A DNA stretch of 5,185 bases from JBGPBY01 sp041481485. GTDB lineage: Bacteria; Acidobacteriota; Terriglobia; 20CM-2-55-15. Positions 1-5,185 of this stretch are shown one piece after another (position 1 is the stretch's first letter; each line of letters begins with the position of its first letter). Below the pieces are notes generated by a model, which worked only from the letters and a program-made list of their open reading frames with translations, had not been told where the DNA came from and made no database searches. The translations under genes and the position numbers were made by a program. The stretch lies in contig JBGPBY010000522.1 in assembly GCA_041481485.1 (NCBI GenBank), positions 1 through 5,185 on the forward strand, read 5' to 3'.

Positions 1-1
1 C

Positions 2-1459
2 AATCCGGACAACACTTTCCGCGACAACGTGGCCGCGGGTTCCGACTCGAACGGCTTCTGGATGTCATTGCCGGAGCACCCGCAGGGTAAATTCGAAGGC
101 ACGGAGATCGCTGCGAAGACCTGGCCGCGCAACATGAGTGTCCGCGAGTTCAAGGGCAACGTCGCCCACTCCAACTACGACGCGTTCATGATGGACCGGA
201 ACATCGCGGCCAATAACACCTTCGGCGTGACCGGCAACATGCATATCGCGCGTGAAAATCCGGCAGACTCGCGCAGCAAGATAGTGGAAACGGTCTTCCA
301 GGATCTCACCGCCTACAAGAACCGCAATGGTGGCTTCTGGGGCCGCGGCGAGATGCGGACATACAGGAACATCAAGTCGGCCGACAATGCCATCGGCTAT
401 ACGCAGGCGTCTGGCCTGGCAGGTGGCGCCAGTCTTGAGGACCCCTATACGTCACGGGTCCTTGATTCGCTGTTCGTGGGCGAGACCGAGAACGTGGGCA
501 ACCCCACAACTCCGGAGGAAAAGGCTTACGGCCGCAGCTTGCCGAAGCCCTCAATGCCGGATTTCCCGACCCGCGGCTACGAGTACTACGATAACCGTCA
601 TGACGTGGTGAATACCACTTTCCGCAACTTCGAGGACAACGCCACGCGCAAGACCGGAGCACTCTCTTACCTGCTGTACACCAGCTTCGGGGTGAGCTCC
701 AACAACGCCATTGAGCACGTGAAATTCGAAAACGCCAAGCCGGCGTACTTCCCGCCGATGGAGCGCAAGTGGGCCAACGATAATGGAAGCAGTACGGCCT
801 ACAGGACCGCGGTGATCCGCGACAAGGACGGCTCGCTCGGCGCTGGTCCCAATGCCTACATTCTCATCAACGACGGAGTCAACGACAGCATCGCAACTGA
901 CGCACAGGCCTGTGAGATCAAGCCCACCTGGAACGCTGCGGTGTGCAAGGGCGATGTCGGGCGCCTGAATGTTGGCGGCGGCGCTGCCGGCGGCCGCGGT
1001 GGTGCTCCTGGCGGTCGCGGTGCTGCTGCTGGAGCTGCTCCGGGTGCTGCTGCTGGCCCCGGCGCTGCAGGTCGTGGCGGACCTGGTGCTGCTCCTGGCG
1101 GTCGTGGCGGTGCCGGCGGTGGAGCTGCGGCTCAGCCGGTCATCCTAAGCCGCAATGGCAAGGACTACACCCTGACCGGCACCAACGTACGAGCCGGTAC
1201 CGAGATCAAGGTGACCACCGAGCAACCATCCGTGTCCCTCAGGCTGTCCGAGCTGGACAAAGGCTCGTGGGTAATCTTCCAGCTGCCCGGCTTCAACACC
1301 GCAGCCTCGGGTACGCAGCAGACCAGCCTGGATGAGCTGCGCAATGCCAGCGACACCTCGTACTTCAAGGACAAGGATGCGCTGTGGATCAAGGTGGTCT
1401 CCCCTGACAGCGGCCCCCTCGGCCTTGGTGGTGGAACCACCGTCCAGGTCAGCCGCTAA
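2..1459 (+). CDS. CEMIP/TMEM2-like (G8-family) extracellular beta-helix protein, 5'-truncated by window edge
   Basis: The reading frame is open to the left edge, so the N-terminus, including any signal peptide and G8 domain, lies outside the window; 485 residues are visible. In-frame GTG at 29 is internal, because the frame upstream of it reads NPDNTFRDN, which fits the family. Residues about 1-320 follow the pattern of human CEMIP and TMEM2: NVAAGSDSNGFW (10-21), GNVAHSNYDAFMMD (52-65), the LTAYKNRNGGFWGRGE stretch (about 102-117), NTTFRNFEDN (204-213), then a DKDGSLG turn (about 274-280) and Cys-bearing WNAAVCKGDVG. Residues 325-377 are a Gly/Ala/Pro/Arg linker, and 379-485 form a compact C-terminal domain (GKDYTLTG, SYFKDKDALWIKVV). 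CEMIP and TMEM2 are linked to hyaluronan breakdown in animals; the bacterial substrate is unknown and is probably a polysaccharide. Codons end mostly in G or C, unlike the DNA after 1520. Family placement comes from recalled motifs and is fairly secure; enzymatic activity is inferred. Confidence 0.85.
   Translation, partial: NPDNTFRDNVAAGSDSNGFWMSLPEHPQGKFEGTEIAAKTWPRNMSVREFKGNVAHSNYDAFMMDRNIAANNTFGVTGNMHIARENPADSRSKIVETVFQDLTAYKNRNGGFWGRGEMRTYRNIKSADNAIGYTQASGLAGGASLEDPYTSRVLDSLFVGETENVGNPTTPEEKAYGRSLPKPSMPDFPTRGYEYYDNRHDVVNTTFRNFEDNATRKTGALSYLLYTSFGVSSNNAIEHVKFENAKPAYFPPMERKWANDNGSSTAYRTAVIRDKDGSLGAGPNAYILINDGVNDSIATDAQACEIKPTWNAAVCKGDVGRLNVGGGAAGGRGGAPGGRGAAAGAAPGAAAGPGAAGRGGPGAAPGGRGGAGGGAAAQPVILSRNGKDYTLTGTNVRAGTEIKVTTEQPSVSLRLSELDKGSWVIFQLPGFNTAASGTQQTSLDELRNASDTSYFKDKDALWIKVVSPDSGPLGLGGGTTVQVSR
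974..1132 (+). repeat. GC-rich in-gene repeat encoding a Gly/Ala/Pro/Arg linker
   Basis: This stretch codes for about 53 residues made almost only of Gly, Ala, Pro and Arg (GGRGGAPGGRG-type units). The DNA repeats internally: GCTCCTGGCGGTCG occurs at 1004-1017 and again at 1091-1104, and GGTGCTGCTGCTGG at 1019-1032 and 1043-1056. It sits between the beta-helix and the C-terminal domain, so it probably acts as a flexible spacer. Such a tract is prone to length change by slippage and makes long false reading frames in other phases. Confidence 0.9.
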
Positions 1460-1476
1460 GCTGAATCCTGCCGTAT

Positions 1477-1516
1477 AAACAAAAGCCCCCGGCTTTCGCC
1501 GGGGGCTTTTTTGTTT
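1477..1516 (+). terminator. Strong intrinsic terminator, probably bidirectional
   Basis: A perfect 13-bp stem, AAAAGCCCCCGGC (1481-1493) with GCCGGGGGCTTTT (1498-1510), closes a TTTC loop. It is followed by a T-rich run (TTTTTTGTTT to 1516) and preceded by AAACAAAA on the left, so it should work on either strand. It begins about 20 bp after the stop codon of the beta-helix gene, so it ends that transcript and insulates the region to its right. Confidence 0.95.
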
Positions 1517-2296
1517 CGCAAGGACGAGGTCAATCGAGGGAAAGTTCCCGAAGGGTCCAAAAACTCAAGCGTGTTGAAAACGTGGGACCCATGCGGACCG
1601 CCGCCAACTGTAAGATGTGAACATGTCTGCGCTTCTCAATTCGCTGTCCTTCCTCGTCGTGTGCATCTCAGGCTGAAAGCATCTTCCGCGCTGAGCGAAC
1701 AAGCCGTTGGAATGATCCTGCGAATTCCCGACAGGAGTGTGGTGCTGTTGTCGTTTATCCACCCTTGAAATTTCTCTGATGGCGATCTAGGTGCGGAATC
1801 CGAAATAAAGAACTCCGATACCGTTGTTCTGTCCTGTGCCTACTGAAAATATCGTCCGCGTTGGAAGAATTGAAGTTAGGCTGGTCGTGAAATAAGCTCA
1901 ACCTCGATGCTTCAAATCATCTGTTCCCTTCTCCGTTACTACCATGAATCACGCCTGCACTTGTCGTTGGAAAAGGATTCTCCGAACCCGCGCGCAGTTC
2001 AATCCTTTGGATCCATCGTTGCTATTCGTCAAGTTGGCGGGCTTCACCACCGCTACGAACGCCGAGCGGCCTGAAGCCAATTTAGACGCAGAAACACTCT
2101 TGCGTCCGATGGCAGGACTATGTCTTCTGAGGGGCTCACTCCGGCCGACGCCAGAGTTGCGGATTGCTTCAGAGGTCTCACGGTCTTATGACTGTACCGG
2201 TCGGCACAAACCCAGCACTGCAAATCTGTCTTTTTCAGTTACGATGGGATTTTTAGAAGGGACAATCTCAAGATGACGTACGAGTACCGGGAGATC
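1517..2296. other. Long gap with no convincing gene
   Basis: About 780 bases lie between the terminator and the hairpin ahead of the lipoprotein gene. Base composition drops to a mixed level without codon-position bias. The longest open frame (1944-2276, +, 110 codons) shows no signal peptide, no family resemblance and no clear ribosome-binding site. I found no tRNA-like T-arm, no IS ends and no tandem array. It may be decayed coding DNA or a long regulatory or untranslated region for the downstream gene. Confidence 0.6.
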
Positions 2297-2339
2297 CGCG
2301 GGTCCGCTCATTCCGACACTCTCTCTCGCGGAGCCCGCG
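2297..2339 (+). promoter_or_regulatory. Bulged hairpin ahead of the lipoprotein gene
   Basis: CGCGGGTCCGC (2297-2307) pairs with GCGGAGCCCGCG (2328-2339), giving ten G-C pairs and one A-T pair with one bulged G at 2333 and a 20-nt loop. The stem ends about 40 bp before the ATG at 2380. It is followed only by TGTTTTCGC, a poor U-tract, so it could be a weak terminator of transcription from upstream or a 5'-UTR structure. The structure is visible in the sequence; its role is inferred. Confidence 0.5.
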
Positions 2340-2379
2340 ATGTTTTCGCATTCTTCGCAAAGCATACGAAGTGAATCAC

Positions 2380-3006
2380 ATGAAACGTACCTGCGGTTTT
2401 CTTGTTTGCACATTCATCGTGACGTCTGCCTGCGCGCGAAAATCTGAACCCGCTGCCGCGGTTGACTCCACTCCACAGAAGCCGTTCTCTTATGAAGAGC
2501 GCGTTGGCATGGTGATTATGACCGATAAGAGTACGGGGTGCCTGATGGTGTTCAACAGTTCAGTCAATCCGGGAACGAAAGTGGTTCTCGTGGACCAGCC
2601 GGATCCCAATCAATTTGTCGACAAGCCCAGCGTGAACGATGCGAGCGTGGTGCAGCCAGTGCCGGAGAATTGCAGCGACAAGCCACCTGAGATCGACAAG
2701 AATGGTAAGAGTCCGTCGTTCTATCGAATCCAAACCAGCGTGAAGGAATGGGAAGCCAACGATTTCGTGATTGGAATTCTCGAACCGCCCTCACCCATTG
2801 TCTTGCGCGATGGAAAGGTTGAAGGCGACCTTGACGGCGATGGCACAAACGAATCCTTTCACGTCTGTCCCAGCAGCGAGGGACTGCACTACCAAGTGTG
2901 GACCGGCCCTCCGTTGGAAGGCCGCAAGAGATGGCATCGCTATGTCTACCTGGGTGAGGCAGTGACTCCGACGTGCACGGAAAAGGACATTCTCGTGCCG
3001 AAATGA
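2380..3006 (+). CDS. Small probable lipoprotein with DxDxDG acidic loop, function unknown
   Basis: This is a 208-residue protein. I prefer ATG at 2380 because GAAGTG lies at a good distance ahead of it (2368-2373) and the next residues form a signal peptide; a GTG three codons upstream (2371) is an alternative. The N-terminus MKRTCGFLVCTFIVTSAC has a positive start, a hydrophobic core and a relaxed lipobox TSA-C with Cys18, suggesting export and lipid attachment; plain signal peptidase I cleavage is the alternative. Residues 19-35 are an Ala/Pro/Ser-rich spacer. The mature part has one acidic loop, D150-L-D152-G-D154-G-T-N-E158, of the DxDxDG calcium-binding type, followed by a distinctive tail (GLHYQVWTGPPLEGRKRWHRYVYLG, 168-192, then TPTC). 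Mature cysteines at 54, 98, 163 and 199 could form two disulfides. The tail resembles uncharacterised bacterial secreted proteins I recall; I cannot assign a function. It appears monocistronic. Confidence 0.75.
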   Translation: MKRTCGFLVCTFIVTSACARKSEPAAAVDSTPQKPFSYEERVGMVIMTDKSTGCLMVFNSSVNPGTKVVLVDQPDPNQFVDKPSVNDASVVQPVPENCSDKPPEIDKNGKSPSFYRIQTSVKEWEANDFVIGILEPPSPIVLRDGKVEGDLDGDGTNESFHVCPSSEGLHYQVWTGPPLEGRKRWHRYVYLGEAVTPTCTEKDILVPK

Positions 3007-3077
3007 TGAAAGGGGCCGAGAGGAATTCCCCACAGCGTCGCAGGCAGTTTTTTTCTATACTTTTGGCCCAGCTGTAG
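3007..3077. other. Short gap with T-run but no good terminator stem
   Basis: A run of seven T (3048-3054) follows the lipoprotein stop codon by about 40 bp. The only nearby pairing is GGGG (3012-3015) with CCCC (3028-3031), four pairs with a 12-nt loop and 16 nt away from the T-run, so a classical intrinsic terminator is not supported. TATACT at 3056-3061 resembles a -10 box but has no matching -35 box. Confidence 0.4.
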
Positions 3078-3134
3078 CGGCGGTCTATGACCGCCGACAA
3101 TCCTTCACATTTCGAGACCATAAAACCGGCGGTC
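3078..3134. repeat. Palindromic element with an extra arm copy (REP-like)
   Basis: CGGCGGTC (3078-3085) and GACCGCCG (3089-3096) form a perfect 8-bp stem around a TAT loop. CGGCGGTC then recurs at 3127-3134. The middle arm can therefore pair with either flank, giving two mutually exclusive hairpins with loops of 3 or 30 nt. It lies about 70 bp after the lipoprotein stop codon, in intergenic DNA, as bacterial interspersed palindromic repeats do. Whether it is repeated elsewhere in the genome cannot be seen here; it could also be a 3'-end mRNA structure. Confidence 0.55.
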
Positions 3135-3414
3135 AAAGCCTAGGAAGTTTAAGAGGCATCAGTAAAAAAGCCAAGATGAACGTCTCAGTATGAGCATTAA
3201 GTGGGAGCGCTGCCTGCGGTCTCAGGGCAAATAAGAGATGTGATTTTGATGGTATTGAGACGGATTCCGTGTAGGGGAAACGCGTTTCTGGAAGTTTCCA
3301 GGCAAACGAATCCTCTTTGGGCACTCAGAATTTGGTGAGAACGATTTCCGTTTAGAGGCTCCCCCATTGTCCTTATTGAAAACTTGGGTTGCGAATCGCT
3401 GAATAGGCTAAATT
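3135..3414. other. Gap with no recognisable content
   Basis: Open frames here are short and read in all phases without family resemblance or ribosome-binding sites. A 6-bp inverted repeat, CTGGAA-GT-TTCCAG (3288-3301), is too short to interpret. No DUF3368 or PIN-domain toxin, the usual companion of UPF0175, is visible downstream of the minus-strand ORF that ends at 3415. Confidence 0.5.
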
Positions 3415-3750
3415 TCAAGTTGCTTCAGAGGATTTGATACGATGCTCGAATGCGCGACGTCTTCTTTCATGAAAAACAGGCAGCATGACTGCGAACTGCC
3501 GTAACATTGCACTTTGATTCGAAGCGGAGAGATTGTCGTGATTGTTCCGCAGAACTTGGCAGAGTTCTGGAACGTTTGCACTCGGCCTTCCGATCGCAAT
3601 GGGCTGGGACTTACTCCAGTAGAAACTGACAAACACATTTCCAAACTGGAGCGCAACGGCCAGTTGTTGCCTTAATCGTTCCTGGGCCTCTGCCTCAGTA
3701 ATGCGGAGACTGCGGACGATGGATTTCGGAATGTGCAGCGTCAGCTTCAT
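3415..3750 (-). pseudogene. UPF0175-like antitoxin remnant (N-terminal motif only)
   Basis: A minus-strand ORF of 111 codons starts at ATG 3750-3748, with AAGAAAG about 8 nt upstream as a weak ribosome-binding site. The first 34 residues (3649-3750) match the start of UPF0175 proteins well: MKLTLHIPKSIVRSLRI, then an Arg/Glu-rich helix and RLRQQLAVAL. UPF0175 members are short (about 80-95 residues) DNA-binding-type antitoxins that normally continue with an LSFGKARELAG-type helix-turn-helix. Here residue 35 onward (QFGNVFVSFYWSK...) does not show it, and the other two frames do not restore it either. The ORF runs about 20 residues past the usual length and has no partner toxin. It is most simply a decayed or recombined antitoxin gene; a divergent living member cannot be excluded. 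Codon use after residue 34 looks unbiased. Confidence 0.55.
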
Positions 3751-3883
3751 CGGTTCAACTTTCTTAAACCCAACGAGAAAAGAACAGACCAAGCGATTCG
3801 AATATGGAAACGTGACTCATCGGAGATAGCGGAATCTCTCTCGCGGAGCGTTAGTTCAATTAGAAGTGGCCGTAGGAGCTGGG

Positions 3884-4127
3884 TTAATTGCCCGCCGGAG
3901 TGGCCGTCAGGTCGAGAGTCTGTTTCGACGACTCGTCCAGATATGAATTCCTTTTCCGCCACGGTTCGACAAGAACACAACCCTTTTGCTGTTTGGTGAC
4001 CAATCCGGGAGGCGGTCTTCAACGCGCCCGTCTTCACTGGGGTCAAAAGTCAGCTGCCAGGGATCGTTTGTTTTTCGGAAGTGTAAGAAGTATAAACGAG
4101 GGTACGCGGCTTGATCGCCTCGATGTC
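3884..4127 (-). pseudogene. Frameshifted remnant of a PD40/TolB-like beta-propeller protein
   Basis: In one minus frame (3934-4059) the residues WQLTFDPSEDG, DWSPNSKRVVFLSNRGG and KGIHIWT reproduce the PD40 repeat signature (QLT...WSPDGKRIVFxSNR...IW) seen in TolB and in WD40-like periplasmic or enzyme-fused propellers. The frame then loses the pattern. Another frame supplies DLTATPAGN (3887-3913) before a TAA at 3884-3886, which a one-base shift after the Trp of HIW would join. Upstream, a third frame reads LVYTSYTSEKQ (4068-4100), also propeller-like. So about one repeat survives in pieces across up to three frames, with no start codon, signal peptide or remaining blades. The central match is clear; the two flanking joins are inference. 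It lies antisense to the upstream part of the next gene's open frame, supporting a start for that gene at 4222. Confidence 0.6.
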
Positions 4128-4221
4128 GGAGAACGAATATTATGTGGCGGGCAGGCTTCATCGGTTTCCAGGCGCGTACAGAAAGTTGGTTCCCCTCTGT
4201 CCGGTGTGGCACGCTGTGACG

Positions 4222-5181
4222 ATGTTGCGGTGCCTCGCATTCGGTCTATTGCTGTTTCAGATTCCGTTGGCGCCGGCACAGTCCGGCGTTGCGGCCGGAA
4301 TCGTGCGTGACGCAGCAGGCGCGCCGGCAGCGGGTGTCCGCGTTGCCGCGATGGCGCAGACAAGTTCCCCCGAGGGTAACGGTGAAGGCGCTCTCGTGAG
4401 CTTGACTGAGACGGATAGCGCCGGGCGCTATCGATTAGAGAATATTCCGCCCGGCCGCTACTACATCCAGGCGGGGCTGCTTGATTTTCCGACGTACTAT
4501 CCCGGAGGAACGTCGAAGAACGATGCGACCAACATCCAAATTACACCAGGCGCTGTTATCGAGCGTCTCGACTTTACTCTTGTACGCCCCGTAGGGGTTC
4601 GTGTCAGCGGTCGGGTGCCCTTGTATACTCCGGAGATTGGAGTCGTGGCTTTGATTGGAGGACCCGGTCCGCTCCGTCTCCGCGAAGTATCCGTCGAGCC
4701 TGATGGCACGTTCGAGTTCCCCAAAGTGATGCCAGGCAATTACACGCTCCAGGCGCTTCCGTCGAACTCAATCCCGATTCTGCCTATTGTTGTCGCCGAT
4801 AAGGATATCGACGTGGGAACGCCGGCAGGCCCCGGCGTGAAGGTGAGTGGCTTTGTTGGGGCGGGACCGCTCTCGCCGAGACCGGCCGGTCAAAAGATTG
4901 TTCTCACGGGAAAATCGGCGTGGGCGCAATTCGAAACTGTCATTGGCGCGGATGGACGGTTTGAAGTATGGGAAGCCGATCGAATGTTGAGCGATACCCG
5001 CATCCCTCCGTACGGACATGCCGACGTCGAATACGTCTTTACCGTCGACGACCGGGCGCGCGGCCCCCTTTTCATTCGGGCCGATCTAAATTCAGAACTC
5101 CTGACATACCCCCTAAATCATTGGGGAATTCAAACGATTTCGGTACAGGGGTGCGAACCTAAACCTGTCCGGTTTTTGTGA
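4222..5181 (+). CDS. Secreted carboxypeptidase-regulatory-like repeat protein
   Basis: This is a 319-residue protein from ATG 4222. The frame is open further up (TTG 4111), but those 37 residues lack a leader, whereas ATG 4222 opens a clear signal peptide: MLRCLAFGLLLFQIPLAPA, cleaved near APA-QS (after residue 19). The ribosome-binding site is weak (GGTGTGG about 12 nt upstream). Residues 22-122 are a carboxypeptidase-regulatory-like beta-sandwich: GIVRDAAGAPAAGVRV, TDSAGRYRLENIPPGRYYIQA, a PTYYPGG turn and a DFTL end. A second partial repeat covers about 124-199 (VRVSGRV..., DGTFEFPKVMPGNYTLQA) and a third starts at 206 (VKVSGFVG..., DGRFEV). These folds usually serve as extracellular binding or spacer modules and are very common in Acidobacteriota. 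From residue 249 the expected FPKV-PGxYT end is absent and unfamiliar sequence runs to the stop (YVFTVDD, NHWGIQTISVQGC). This tail may be a different module or the result of a rearrangement. No catalytic motif is seen. Confidence 0.8.
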   Translation: MLRCLAFGLLLFQIPLAPAQSGVAAGIVRDAAGAPAAGVRVAAMAQTSSPEGNGEGALVSLTETDSAGRYRLENIPPGRYYIQAGLLDFPTYYPGGTSKNDATNIQITPGAVIERLDFTLVRPVGVRVSGRVPLYTPEIGVVALIGGPGPLRLREVSVEPDGTFEFPKVMPGNYTLQALPSNSIPILPIVVADKDIDVGTPAGPGVKVSGFVGAGPLSPRPAGQKIVLTGKSAWAQFETVIGADGRFEVWEADRMLSDTRIPPYGHADVEYVFTVDDRARGPLFIRADLNSELLTYPLNHWGIQTISVQGCEPKPVRFL

Positions 5182-5185
5182 TTCA

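Noticed and set aside
943..1335. 130-codon plus-strand frame rich in Cys, Trp and Arg
   Set aside because: It overlaps the beta-helix gene in another phase; its odd composition is just the GC-rich linker repeat read out of frame.
1511..1768. 85-codon plus-strand frame and its 65-codon minus-strand counterpart (1565-1762)
   Set aside because: The plus frame begins inside the terminator T-tract; neither has a leader, family resemblance or codon bias.
1944..2276. 110-codon plus-strand frame starting with ATG
   Set aside because: No recognisable domain, no convincing ribosome-binding site and unbiased codons. It is the best candidate in the gap, but there is not enough evidence to call a gene.
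3012..3054. Possible terminator after the lipoprotein gene
   Set aside because: The T-run is good, but the only stem is four pairs and lies too far away.
2564..3136. 190-codon minus-strand frame opposite the lipoprotein gene
   Set aside because: It is antisense to a gene with a signal peptide and family-like tail; its Arg/Ser/Pro-rich content is typical of a shadow frame.
3733..3999. 88-codon plus-strand frame across the two minus-strand remnants
   Set aside because: No family resemblance; the opposite strand carries recognisable UPF0175-like and PD40-like sequence.
4111..4221. 37-codon N-terminal extension of the last gene from TTG 4111
   Set aside because: The extension has no leader and overlaps propeller-like sequence on the other strand, while ATG 4222 opens a proper signal peptide.
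5107..5127. CCCC...GGGG hairpin near the end of the last gene
   Set aside because: It has only four to five pairs, lies inside the coding region before the stop codon and has no T-tract.

Overview
The window reads as chromosomal DNA of a free-living, moderately GC-rich bacterium. The best guess is Acidobacteriota (Solibacter/Koribacter-like), because the downstream gene carries the secreted carboxypeptidase-regulatory-like repeats that abound there, the gaps between genes are long, and the remnants include a PD40/TolB propeller and a UPF0175 antitoxin. This assignment is an inference from gene style; no rRNA or tRNA is present to anchor it. The first gene and its strong bidirectional terminator are clearly more GC-rich than what follows, so the left edge may have a different history.

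Layout: positions 2-1459 (+) hold the C-terminal part of a large extracellular right-handed beta-helix protein resembling the CEMIP/TMEM2 (G8-domain) family. A Gly/Ala/Pro/Arg low-complexity linker is inserted before its last domain, and a textbook intrinsic terminator (1481-1510) closes it. About 850 bp without a convincing gene follow, ending in a bulged hairpin (2297-2339) just ahead of a small probable lipoprotein gene (2380-3006, +) with an acidic DxDxDG loop. Next comes a decayed stretch, roughly 3007-4221: a short palindromic element with a third copy of its arm (3078-3134), about 280 bp of nothing recognisable, a minus-strand orphan ORF whose start looks like a UPF0175 antitoxin (3415-3750), and a frameshifted minus-strand remnant of a PD40/TolB-type propeller (3884-4127). 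Last is a secreted protein of carboxypeptidase-regulatory-like beta-sandwich repeats (4222-5181, +), whose C-terminal 70 residues leave the repeat pattern.

The genes do not form an obvious operon or joint pathway: spacing is wide, strands differ, and the intervening DNA looks like decaying genomic debris. The common theme is export: all three good plus-strand genes appear to encode secreted, periplasmic or surface proteins. I found no defence system, CRISPR array, insertion sequence or RNA gene, and no clear sign of a new multi-gene system. The points most worth a second look are the bacterial CEMIP-like protein with its unusual linker, the lipoprotein family, and the toxin-less UPF0175 relic next to the propeller pseudogene.
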